Positions 54,572 to 62,335 of a stretch of 64,000 nt of DNA are shown here, piece by piece. The stretch is from Paenibacillus sp. ACRRY. Its GTDB lineage: Bacteria; Bacillota; Bacilli; Paenibacillales; Paenibacillaceae. The stretch lies in the NCBI RefSeq assembly GCF_022346995.1, contig NZ_JAKRNM010000004.1, positions 1 through 64,000 of the forward strand. Direction: 5' to 3'. The notes below the pieces were generated by a model that made no database searches, had not been told where the DNA came from, and was given only the letters and a program-made list of their open reading frames with translations. How positions within the stretch are numbered: the stretch's first letter is position 1; the number at the start of each line of letters is the position of its first letter. The position numbers and the translations under genes are program-made.

Positions 54572-55141
54572 TTATCCTTGGACCACGAGTCCAGGCAGGC
54601 TCAGATGAAGCTCCAATAATGCAATTAACTGATCGACCATATCCTCTGAAGAATAAGGCATGGCATTCATAATCCACCATTCCAGCAGACCTACGGCAGC
54701 AGAAGCCAGAAACTGTACAGTGATCTCCTTGCTCATGCCTTCCCGAACGCCGCACGCATCCATCTGTTCTTCGAAGCCCTGAATCATAATCGTCATGATC
54801 TTGCTCCGGAAGGCCGGAATCCCTTTTTTCGTGAGGAGGGTGGTATAGATGGCTGCATGTTCCTCGAGATAACGGAAGGTTCGCAGCAGCGCGTCTTTTG
54901 CCGTCATTGGCGTTGGATAGTGATCGATCATGCAGGTGTCCACCAATTGCTGCAGGTACGTCTCAATACAGCGGTCCAGCAGATCATACTTGTCTGTATA
55001 GTGCAGATAGATCGTTCCCCGGTTAACATTGGCCCGATCTGCGATGTCATTGATCGTCATTTGCTCGAAATCCTTCTCATCCAGCAATCCTACAAAAGCC
55101 TCCATGATGGCCTTTCTGGTTTTAAGCACACGTCTGTCCAT
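54572..55141 (-). CDS. TetR/AcrR family transcriptional regulator
   Basis: This 189-aa regulator has an N-terminal HTH (RKAIMEAFVGLLDEKDFEQMTINDIADRANVNRGTIYLHYTDKYDLLDRC) and a C-terminal ligand/dimer domain of the DhaS/TetR_C type (AVGLLEWWIMNAMPYSSEDMVDQLIALLE). SD GAGGAGG before ATG. Divergent from a PanE-like reductase, with a perfect 9-4-9 palindrome in between, so it probably represses that gene and itself. Confidence 0.92.
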   Translation of the reverse strand: MDRRVLKTRKAIMEAFVGLLDEKDFEQMTINDIADRANVNRGTIYLHYTDKYDLLDRCIETYLQQLVDTCMIDHYPTPMTAKDALLRTFRYLEEHAAIYTTLLTKKGIPAFRSKIMTIMIQGFEEQMDACGVREGMSKEITVQFLASAAVGLLEWWIMNAMPYSSEDMVDQLIALLELHLSLPGLVVQG

Positions 55142-55217
55142 GGCGCCTCCTCTACATGATTCTTCGTTTTCTGTATATCTCTCTATAAATGCTTACGCTT
55201 TTCAACAAAAAGGAGTA

Positions 55218-55239
55218 TTTCGTTGATTATTCAACGAAA
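55218..55239. promoter_or_regulatory. TetR-type operator in the divergent region
   Basis: A perfect inverted repeat with arms TTTCGTTGA (55218-55226) and TCAACGAAA (55231-55239) and 4-nt centre TTAT lies between tetR and the reductase gene, about 77 nt from the tetR start. A related half (TTTTCAACAAAA) lies close upstream of tetR. A run of T follows on the plus strand, but no plus-strand gene lies upstream, so it is unlikely to be a terminator. Confidence 0.65.
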
Positions 55240-55349
55240 GCGGGTTTTTTAGCGATTGAAGCATGAAAGCTGCTTTGATACTCTAATTTTATCAACAACT
55301 GTTCATAAAGCAACGATTATTCATAAATAACGAAACTGAGGGGAAGCGA

Positions 55350-56273
55350 ATGAAAATATTGGTCTATGGTGCGGGTGTGCTAGGCAGTCAGCTGGCCCAT
55401 GTTCTGGTACGTGGAGGTAATGACGTTACCGTTCTGGCGAGAGGGAAACGAGCTGAGGAATTGGAGAGGGATGGCGTAGTCATTCGGCATGTATTTCAGT
55501 TTAGAACGACGGTTGATCCGGTTCGGGTAACAAGAGAATTAAGAGCGGAAGATGTTTACGATCTCATTTTCGTGGTCATGAAATATAACGATTTTCCATC
55601 CGTGTTACCCATTCTCGCGAATAACCGGAGCACCAACATCGTGATTGTAGGCAACAATGCAGATGCACGAAGCATGCAGACCTATCTCGAGGGCAACAGC
55701 CCAGTGGATAAACAAGTCGCGTTTGGTTTTCACGTTAGCGGCGGGAAGCGTCACAAGGATCGGATGATGTCCATAGGTGGGGGGAAGGGACTGATGGTGA
55801 TTGGCGCACTGGACGGTGAGATCCCTTTTCAACCTCTGCTGGATCAGGCCTTTGCCAAAGCAAAGTATAAACTGGATGTGATTGAGGATATCGACGCTTG
55901 GCTGAAGAGTCATCTCATCCCAATTCTGGTGCTGAATGCGGTAAGCTTCAATGAAGATCGAGAGTTGAAGAAGCTGGAGGGAAACCGAGAGCAGCTCCTG
56001 CACATGATTGGCGCCATGGATGAGGGGATAGCCTTACTGGAGGCGATGGGCATCGCCATGATTCCTCGAGCGCAGGCGAAGCTGATCCGCAAGCATAAGC
56101 GTCTGCTGTATCTTTTGCTGAAGATCTACAGCATGCTTCCGGTGCATAAGCTGGTTGCAGGTGCTTTTGGCGAAATAGAGGCAATGGACCAGGCATTTAC
56201 GGAGTGGAAAAGGGTAACGAATGTACTTACGCCCCATTGGGATGCACTCCGAAAGGATTTTACCATCCTATAA
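55350..56273 (+). CDS. ketopantoate reductase (PanE/ApbA) family protein
   Basis: This 307-aa NADPH-dependent reductase has the Rossmann loop ILVYGAGVLGSQLAHVLVRGG and an all-helical C-terminal half (LLHMIGAMDEGIALLEAMGIAMI...). The family reduces ketopantoate or related 2-oxo acids. The C-terminal half shows the Lys in LKSHLIPILVLNAV at the catalytic Lys position, but the strict family sequence is only moderately kept. Controlled by the divergent TetR is likely. SD GAGGGG. Confidence 0.85.
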   Translation: MKILVYGAGVLGSQLAHVLVRGGNDVTVLARGKRAEELERDGVVIRHVFQFRTTVDPVRVTRELRAEDVYDLIFVVMKYNDFPSVLPILANNRSTNIVIVGNNADARSMQTYLEGNSPVDKQVAFGFHVSGGKRHKDRMMSIGGGKGLMVIGALDGEIPFQPLLDQAFAKAKYKLDVIEDIDAWLKSHLIPILVLNAVSFNEDRELKKLEGNREQLLHMIGAMDEGIALLEAMGIAMIPRAQAKLIRKHKRLLYLLLKIYSMLPVHKLVAGAFGEIEAMDQAFTEWKRVTNVLTPHWDALRKDFTIL

Positions 56274-56372
56274 TACGATATGCCCATGTTCAAACTATCT
56301 TTCTGTTGCTCAAACCATCGATCCCGATTACAATAAAACCAACTAATAAAATGGGGATAAGGAGATATGAGG

Positions 56373-56789
56373 ATGCGGGAAGTGCCTATGCGTTATGTCA
56401 AAGCGAATCAGGTCGGGATCGTGCTGTTTGTGCTCCTATCGTTTGGGTTCAATCAGCTGCTGATCTTGGGTGCGTTGTGGATCATTCAGGTGGTCGGGCT
56501 CGTCTCTGGCGGGAAGCTGAATCTATTTGTCCAGATCGGGAAAGCCGTGCTTAAGGGAAAAGGTACGGAAACCCAGGCAGTAGAGCTGCAGCGCTTCAAT
56601 AATATTCTGGCGGTTGTGTTCCTGTCACTGGCTCTCATCTCATTCTCCCTGAGCTGGCAGGTAGCCGGTTATCTCTTCTCGGGAATGCTTCTGCTTGCTG
56701 CAAGTGCAGCGCTGCTCGGTTATTGTGTGGGCTGCACCGTTTATTTCTGGTACAAACAGCTTCGCGCAGGCAGACGAATCGGCTTCTAA
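56373..56789 (+). CDS. DUF4395 family membrane protein
   Basis: This 138-aa protein has four TM segments and ends of the family pattern (VKANQVGIVLFVLLSFGF at the start; LQRFNNILAVVFLSLALISFSLSWQVAGYLFSGMLLLAASAALLGYCVGCTVYFWYKQ). The GYCVGC pair of cysteines may be redox-active or bind metal, as in other DUF4395 proteins found near thioredoxin-like genes. I chose the ATG at 56373 since AAGGAG is 8 nt before it; the ATG at 56367 is 2 nt from the SD. Confidence 0.85.
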   Translation: MREVPMRYVKANQVGIVLFVLLSFGFNQLLILGALWIIQVVGLVSGGKLNLFVQIGKAVLKGKGTETQAVELQRFNNILAVVFLSLALISFSLSWQVAGYLFSGMLLLAASAALLGYCVGCTVYFWYKQLRAGRRIGF

Positions 56790-57219
56790 ACCGATGATGA
56801 AGGTGAAATATAAATGTAACGTGGATGCGGCTTCGTGATTCGGAGCCGTTTCTTTGTGCTTTTTGAAGGAGAAAAAGGTTAAATTCCTGTCAGACGGGCA
56901 GAATGGGTGTCTATGAAATGGGTTAATTACAGTTGAACAGAAAATCGCTGGCTGTGTAAAATAACATAGTATATGCTTGCCGGATGGCGTAAATCCGTTA
57001 CAGGCTAGGACATCTTTACATTTGATGATATGATAGAATATAAAGGCTCTGGAATGAGATGGAATTCCTTATGCATAGATATAGGTATGATGAAGATTCG
57101 GGCAGGATTAACGGACGTGGGTGATCATGTAAAAATGTTCTCCGGTTGTGGACGCTCGCAAGTGAAAGAAAATGAGGTCGCTCAGACTCATGGATAATGT
57201 GGAATAGGTGGCGTATGAG
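56790..57219. other. 430-nt intergenic region
   Basis: A terminator lies at 56828-56853. No gene or regulatory RNA was recognised in the remaining ~360 nt upstream of dgkB; the sequence has no marked repeats. Confidence 0.35.
56828..56853 (+). terminator. terminator of the DUF4395 gene
   Basis: GCGGCTTCG TGATT CGGAGCCG followed by TTTCTTTG, an 8-bp stem with one mismatch. Confidence 0.75.
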
Positions 57220-58101
57220 ATGAAAAAGGCTCGCTTAATATATAATCCGACCTCAGGCCGGGAAGAAATGAAGAAACGTCTGGCTGATGTGCTGCAGCGT
57301 TTGGATCAAGGTGGCATCGAAGCTTCAGTACACGCAACAACGGGTGAGGGAGATGCAACCCGTGAAGCGGAGCTGGCGATTGAACGTGGATATGACATGA
57401 TTATTGCCGCAGGTGGCGACGGTACGCTTTACGAAGTCATCAACGGCATGGCCGAGCGGGAGAATCGTCCGCCGCTGGGTGTATTCCCTTTGGGAACAAC
57501 GAATGATTTTGCGCGTGCGCTCGGGATCCCGAGACAGTGGGAGGATTATGTGGATCTGGTCATTAATCAGCAGACTCGTCCGCTCGATCTGGGGAAGGCA
57601 AATGATAAATACTTCATTAATATCGCAGGCGGCGGCTCGTTGACGGAACTGACATATGAGGTGCCAAGCCGTCTGAAAACGATGATCGGACAGCTCGCCT
57701 ATTATATGAAGGGCATCGAGAAAATGGCCAGTCTGTCTCCGCAGGAGCTGATTATCCGCGCGGCAGGCCAGGAAGAGATTCATGACGAATTCATGCTCTT
57801 CCTGATCGCCAATACCAATTCCGTCGGGGGCTTCGAGAAGCTTGCACCAGGGGCAACGATAGACGACGGAATGTTCGATGTGATTGGTGTACGCAAATGT
57901 AATCTGGCCGACATGATCCGCCTCGTTACACTCGCGCTGCGAGGGGAACATCTGAACGATAAAAAAGTGCTTCATTTCCAGACGGATTATATGGAAGTGA
58001 CATCGCCGGGATATGTACAGCTGAACCTGGATGGAGAGCTTGGCGGTACTTTGCCTGCGACGTTCCAGAACCTCCAGCATCACCTGCTGCTTTATCGTTA
58101 A
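57220..58101 (+). CDS. dgkB: diacylglycerol kinase (lipid kinase), DgkB-like
   Basis: This 293-aa soluble lipid kinase of the DAGK_cat family phosphorylates diacylglycerol in lipid turnover. Motifs: ARLIYNPTSGREEM, the nucleotide loop IIAAGGDGTLYEVINGMA, LGVFPLGTTNDFARALGIPR, FINIAGGGSLTELTYEVPSRLKTMIGQLAYYMKGIE, and FMLFLIANTNSVGGFEKLAPGATIDDGMFDV. Very like B. subtilis DgkB. ATG 57220 has AGGTGG 8 nt upstream; the GTG at 57208 is less likely. Confidence 0.95.
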   Translation: MKKARLIYNPTSGREEMKKRLADVLQRLDQGGIEASVHATTGEGDATREAELAIERGYDMIIAAGGDGTLYEVINGMAERENRPPLGVFPLGTTNDFARALGIPRQWEDYVDLVINQQTRPLDLGKANDKYFINIAGGGSLTELTYEVPSRLKTMIGQLAYYMKGIEKMASLSPQELIIRAAGQEEIHDEFMLFLIANTNSVGGFEKLAPGATIDDGMFDVIGVRKCNLADMIRLVTLALRGEHLNDKKVLHFQTDYMEVTSPGYVQLNLDGELGGTLPATFQNLQHHLLLYR

Positions 58102-58142
58102 GAGGATAGGTGGTGGTGCGGGGTGGCAGTGTGTTTTTCCAG

Positions 58143-58171
58143 TTGCCGTCCGCGTGGGGATCACGTATAAT
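58143..58171 (+). promoter_or_regulatory. promoter of the rRNA methyltransferase gene
   Basis: TTGCCG (58143-58148) and a perfect TATAAT (58166-58171), 17-bp spacer. Confidence 0.65.
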
Positions 58172-58253
58172 CTCAGGGTGAAATTGAAAAGATGAAATGT
58201 AATGAACTCCCCATGTGTGGGGTGATATATAAGAAGAAAGAAGTGAATGTACG

Positions 58254-59996
58254 TTGTCTAATACGAACCGCAGCGGTCGTGGAAAAAACCGCCGGAATTC
58301 GGCTGCCTCTCAGGGGCAAGGGAATGCGATGGCATCCCGTCAGCCAGGTAAATCATCTCGTCCATCATCACGTCAGCAAGGGAAAGAGGTGCGGCCACAA
58401 GGCGCATCTCTTTCTGCCGTTCGTCCGAAGGGACGTGGACGTGAATCCGCGCCAATCGAAGGACTTCCGGTCAGCAAAAACGAAGAGACCGTCATTGACA
58501 TCATTGGCATGAACCATGACGGTGAAGGTGTAGGCCGTGCGAATGGATACACGCTCTTCGTACAAGGTGCGCTCCCTGGTGAAACCGTCCGTGTGCGCGT
58601 AATGAAGACCAAGAAGCAGTACGGCTACGCCAAGCTGCTTGAGATTGTGAAGGCGAGCCCGGATCGTGTATCCGCGCCGTGTCCGATCTATGATCAGTGC
58701 GGTGGCTGTCAGATCCAGCATATGAGCTACGCCGGACAGCTAGCGTGGAAGCGCCAGCTGGTGGTGGATAATTTGCAGCGGATCGGGAAGCTGAACGTTA
58801 TGGTGGGGGATGCAGACGCTCAGGGTGATGAAGAAGCGAACCTCAATAGACTGTCTGAAGAAAATGTGGATCAGGCAGCTGAACTAGCTATTTCCGAAGA
58901 ACAAGGGAACGGCAGCAATCGTATTCGTCTTCGGCTGGAAGGTGTCATGAACGAAGAAGCTGCTGCGCAAGGTATTCGTGTGCTGCCTACCATGGGCATG
59001 GACGAGCCATGGCGCTACCGCAATAAGGCACAGGTGCCAATCGGCGTGACCGAAGGTGGCTTGGTCGGTGGATTTTATGCCAAAGGAAGCCATCGGATCA
59101 TTGATATGGAGACCTGCCTTATTCAGCATGAGCATAACGACGAAGTCGTAGCGAAGGTGAAGGAGATCGGTAGCCATCTCGGGATCAGTGCATACAACGA
59201 AGAGACAGGCCGTGGCCTGCTGCGTCATGTGGTCGTGAAGAAGGCATTCCGCACAGGTGAGATGATGCTTGTTCTGGTCACCAATGGCCGAGATATCCCT
59301 CATAAGGATGAATGGATCGGCAGTATTCGTGAAGTGATCCCGCATGTGGCGAGCATCTGCCAGAACGTGAACAAGAAACAGACCAACGTCATCTTCGGCG
59401 ACGAAACCCGCGTCCTGTGGGGCCGTGATGTGATCTACGATTATATCGGGGATGTGCAGTTTGCGATCTCTCCACGTTCGTTCTACCAGGTCAACCCGGT
59501 ACAGACGGAAGTGCTGTACGGGAAGACGGTAGAGTACGCAGGGCTGAGCGGCAAAGAGACTGTTATTGATGCATACTGCGGCATCGGTACAATCTCTCTT
59601 TTCCTCGCGCAGCATGCGGATCAGGTGTATGGGGTAGAGATCGTGCCCGAAGCCATCGAAGACGCTCGCAGCAATGCGATGCTGAACGAGATGAAGAATG
59701 TGAAGTTCGAAGTCGGGGCATCGGAAGATGTCATCCCGCGTTGGAAAGAGCAAGGTATTGAAGCAGACGTCATCGTCGTCGATCCGCCGCGTAAAGGCTG
59801 TGATCCACGTTTGCTGGATACCATCCTGGAGATGAAGCCGGAGCGCGTGGTATACGTGAGCTGTAATCCAAGCACCTTGGCACGTGATTTACGTGTGCTG
59901 GAGGATGGCGGTTACCGAACGGTTGAGGTAACGCCAGTGGACATGTTCCCGCATACGGTACATGTGGAGTCGGTGGCGATGTTGGTTAGAAGCTAA
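58254..59996 (+). CDS. rlmD: 23S rRNA (uracil-C5) methyltransferase, RlmD-type
   Basis: This 580-aa TrmA/RumA-family enzyme uses SAM to methylate a uracil of 23S rRNA. A basic N-terminal tail (~75 residues, [19 protein letters not shown]...) is followed by a TRAM domain ([37 protein letters not shown]), a 4Fe-4S motif ([14 protein letters not shown]), the SAM motif [17 protein letters not shown], and [12 protein letters not shown] and the catalytic Cys in [15 protein letters not shown]. About 55 extra acidic residues interrupt the protein near positions 185-240. TTG start; weak SD (AGAAGTGA). Confidence 0.92.
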   Translation: MSNTNRSGRGKNRRNSAASQGQGNAMASRQPGKSSRPSSRQQGKEVRPQGASLSAVRPKGRGRESAPIEGLPVSKNEETVIDIIGMNHDGEGVGRANGYTLFVQGALPGETVRVRVMKTKKQYGYAKLLEIVKASPDRVSAPCPIYDQCGGCQIQHMSYAGQLAWKRQLVVDNLQRIGKLNVMVGDADAQGDEEANLNRLSEENVDQAAELAISEEQGNGSNRIRLRLEGVMNEEAAAQGIRVLPTMGMDEPWRYRNKAQVPIGVTEGGLVGGFYAKGSHRIIDMETCLIQHEHNDEVVAKVKEIGSHLGISAYNEETGRGLLRHVVVKKAFRTGEMMLVLVTNGRDIPHKDEWIGSIREVIPHVASICQNVNKKQTNVIFGDETRVLWGRDVIYDYIGDVQFAISPRSFYQVNPVQTEVLYGKTVEYAGLSGKETVIDAYCGIGTISLFLAQHADQVYGVEIVPEAIEDARSNAMLNEMKNVKFEVGASEDVIPRWKEQGIEADVIVVDPPRKGCDPRLLDTILEMKPERVVYVSCNPSTLARDLRVLEDGGYRTVEVTPVDMFPHTVHVESVAMLVRS

Positions 59997-60004
59997 ACAT
60001 AAAT

Positions 60005-60055
60005 AGAAGGGGTTCGAGAATTCATATATGATTCTCGAACCCCTTCTTGTCTTTG
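60005..60055. terminator. bidirectional terminator between rlmD and the LRR gene
   Basis: A perfect 17-bp stem (60005-60021 with 60031-60047, AGAAGGGGTTCGAGAAT and its complement) and a T-rich tail. It can serve both convergent genes. Confidence 0.92.
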
Positions 60056-60104
60056 TTTTAATACCATCCATGAATTTATAAGTAATTCTGGAGTGAGGCG
60101 GTAA

Positions 60105-61970
60105 TTAATATACGTGTACACCCGTACCAAGCACGGATTTGTTTTGTACGGAATTACCGGATAGATATACCTTTTGCAGATTAGGCAGCTGGCTTAGGGT
60201 CTCGATATTGGAAATGGCATTGTTCTCGAGATGAAGCTCCTCTATGGCCTGCCAGTTACTCATAAATTCGAGAGAAGCCAAATTGCTGTCTTGCAGGGTG
60301 AAGGAACGCAGAGCGGACAGTTTGGAAAAGTAAGGCATCATTTGGTCAACTTCATTAACAGAGGTGTTGTTTATGCTGAAATACGGCTGCTCTAATGTTA
60401 AATGTTCAAGTACGCTGTTCTCCGCGGCGGTCGTTTGTTCAAAGTTCAGCCTGCACTCGGAGCACATCAGAGATTTGACCTGCTCCAAACGAAATAAAGC
60501 ATCGCTCTCCTTATATAGTGACGAGTCGTAAATGCTTAGGGCCTCTAGGCTGGACAAGCCGTCCAGGGCGCCAAGGCCGGTTACTTCACTGACCTCCGAG
60601 AGGGAGAGTTGCTTAAGTTTCGGAAATTTCCCCAGCGCCGCCAAATTCAATTCTCCACTTCCGCCTCGGAGCGTCAGGCTGGTTGCGGAGGGCGCTTTCA
60701 GCTCGGGGAGAAAGGAACTTGGAATTTCCACTCGCTCTACTTTAGGCAGTGTCAGCACTTCTGCATTCTCGTAATAACCGGACAGCGCTAAATCTCGCAG
60801 CGAGGAGAGGCTGTTGATGGGTTTGACCGAGCTGAGCTTGCTTAAAGAAGCCAGGCGTAGTTTCGTGATGGAAGTCTTGTCGGTCAGACGCTCCAGACTG
60901 GAGAAGTTTACATTTTCAATATCTAGCGTTTGTAGAGCAGGCATGTTTTGCACAAAGTCGATGGACTTTACATTCGTTAAAAAGGACAAATGAAGCTCCT
61001 GAAGCTGAGTTAAGGCGTACAGCGGCTGCAGGTCTGTGGCTTCACTGTAATTGATGGACAGTGAGGTCAGCCCGGTCATAGAAGACAACCATCCCAGTTC
61101 ATTGATATAGGTGAGCGACAGGGACTTGAGCGGCAGTTTGTTCAATAAAGAAAAATCCGTTACCGATTCATCCACATAGGTGATGGATAACGAGTTCAGA
61201 TTAGGGAATTCCAGCAGTAGGGCCAATTCCTGATTGCTGCGAAGCTGAGTGGAAAGCTCCGTAACTTTGGACTTATCGCCAAAGTAGCCGGAAAACGTGC
61301 TGAAAGATTCGTTAAAAGCACCACTATAGCTTTTTAATCCGGACATATGAGCAAACGTGGTTTGGTTCGACTGGGAGATTTCATAGGTATTCGTCAGGTC
61401 CAATGCCGTCAGTCCCGTAAAGGCTTCAAAATCTCGCTGATCGATCTCCTGAGTATTCAGTTTCTTGTCCTGAGTAACATAGGTGATCTTCTCGGCCTGT
61501 TCATCGCTGAAGGGATCGGAGAGGCTATATGTAAACTTCCACTGATCATTCTCCGAATGCTCTACGGTTAAATAGCGAAGACGAGCCAATTCCTCCTCTG
61601 TTGGCAAGGCAGACCCTTTATCGAAGATATCCCGCAAAAAGGAGAGCAGAACCTCGCTTTCAGGCATCTTCCTCACAGGCAGATTGGCTTCTGCTTGGGG
61701 ATGAGTGGAGCTGACGCTGTAATAAAAATAAGTGCCGATGGCCCCGGTTAGGAGCAGCATCAATAACAGCACCAGCCTAACAGGGACGTTCAGCTTCGGT
61801 GCTGTTTTTGGGGGCGTTCCGTGGTAGTGATTAATGGTCTGGTCCACGTGATAGACAGGATTTTGTTTCAATAAAAGCTCTGTTTCACAATAGGGACACT
61901 TTAATATCTCACCCTCTTTGTATTCAATTCGTCCGTTGCAATTGGGACAGTTTAACGGGATAAAAGCCAC
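60105..61970 (-). CDS. zinc ribbon - TM - leucine-rich-repeat membrane protein
   Basis: From the chosen GTG, 621 aa. An N-terminal zinc ribbon (IPLNCPNCNGRIEYKEGEILKCPYCETELL, four Cys) is followed by a single TM helix (LVLLLMLLLTGAIGTYFYY, ~residues 65-85), then an outer region with many leucine-rich repeats (LTALDLTNTY, LQELHLSFLTNV, LRDLALSGYY, LKQLSLSEVSEV, IEELHLENNAI and others), ending at ~621. The zinc ribbon is probably cytoplasmic and the LRR solenoid outside. The GTG at 61970 has GGAGGGG at good spacing; the upstream ATG codons have no such SD. Function unknown; the layout suggests a surface sensor or adhesin-like role. Confidence 0.82.
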   Translation of the reverse strand: MAFIPLNCPNCNGRIEYKEGEILKCPYCETELLLKQNPVYHVDQTINHYHGTPPKTAPKLNVPVRLVLLLMLLLTGAIGTYFYYSVSSTHPQAEANLPVRKMPESEVLLSFLRDIFDKGSALPTEEELARLRYLTVEHSENDQWKFTYSLSDPFSDEQAEKITYVTQDKKLNTQEIDQRDFEAFTGLTALDLTNTYEISQSNQTTFAHMSGLKSYSGAFNESFSTFSGYFGDKSKVTELSTQLRSNQELALLLEFPNLNSLSITYVDESVTDFSLLNKLPLKSLSLTYINELGWLSSMTGLTSLSINYSEATDLQPLYALTQLQELHLSFLTNVKSIDFVQNMPALQTLDIENVNFSSLERLTDKTSITKLRLASLSKLSSVKPINSLSSLRDLALSGYYENAEVLTLPKVERVEIPSSFLPELKAPSATSLTLRGGSGELNLAALGKFPKLKQLSLSEVSEVTGLGALDGLSSLEALSIYDSSLYKESDALFRLEQVKSLMCSECRLNFEQTTAAENSVLEHLTLEQPYFSINNTSVNEVDQMMPYFSKLSALRSFTLQDSNLASLEFMSNWQAIEELHLENNAISNIETLSQLPNLQKVYLSGNSVQNKSVLGTGVHVY

Positions 61971-62082
61971 GAATGTCCCCTCCTTCATTATGATGGTCAT
62001 AAGATCATGCTGAACGGGCAGCTAATTGCATTATACCTTGTGAATTTACGTTTGATGAGAGAAAGAAGTTTCGCATAGCGAA

Positions 62083-62103
62083 GGAGCAGGGAAACCCTGC
62101 TCC
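62083..62103. terminator. GC-rich hairpin, possible terminator
   Basis: GGAGCAGGG AAA CCCTGCTCC is a perfect 9-bp stem followed by TCTTTG. It lies just beyond the 3' end of the small minus-strand frame at 62116 and before the LRR gene start. Confidence 0.55.
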
Positions 62104-62115
62104 TCTTTGATCTTA

Positions 62116-62235
62116 TTAAAGTGTGGCTGGTTGTGGCATCGGAACGAAGAGCATGTCCATACCCTTATCAGACTTGATATAGTCCTGAAATAATCTAGGA
62201 TTCCCCTTTAATTTGGAGTAAGAATTCTCTTCCAT
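62116..62235 (-). CDS. possible 39-aa peptide, doubtful
   Basis: A 39-codon frame (MEENSYSKLKGNPRLFQDYI..., ending FVPMPQPATL) runs to a stop just before the hairpin at 62083. No clear SD precedes the ATG, and I do not recognise the product. It may be a small gene, a relic of a larger one, or chance. The nearby hairpin is the only support. Confidence 0.25.
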   Translation of the reverse strand: MEENSYSKLKGNPRLFQDYIKSDKGMDMLFVPMPQPATL

Positions 62236-62280
62236 GAAGTGGTATTATCTGGTGAGAAAGGAGGCTGGTTACAATAAATT

Positions 62281-62297
62281 ATGTAAGCGCTTTACAT
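62281..62297 (+). promoter_or_regulatory. cre-like palindrome upstream of the xylanase gene
   Basis: ATGTAAGCGCTTTACAT is nearly palindromic and resembles the CcpA cre site TGWAANCGNTNWCA, but with one extra base in the centre. It is 39 nt before the start codon of a hemicellulase gene, where catabolite repression is expected. Confidence 0.55.
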
Positions 62298-62335
62298 GGT
62301 TTATAAAAAAATTTGGTATGGGGGGAAGGCTTCGA

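Larger units (their letters stand above)
62001..62335. other. 335-nt intergenic region upstream of the xylanase gene
   Basis: It holds the hairpin 62083-62103 (GGAGCAGGG...CCCTGCTCC), a possible 39-codon minus-strand frame at 62116-62235, and a cre-like palindrome at 62281-62297 (both listed below). The xylanase promoter was not located with confidence. Confidence 0.4.

Noticed and set aside
55218..55250. Palindrome plus T-run as an intrinsic terminator
   Set aside because: No plus-strand gene ends upstream; it lies in a divergent promoter region.
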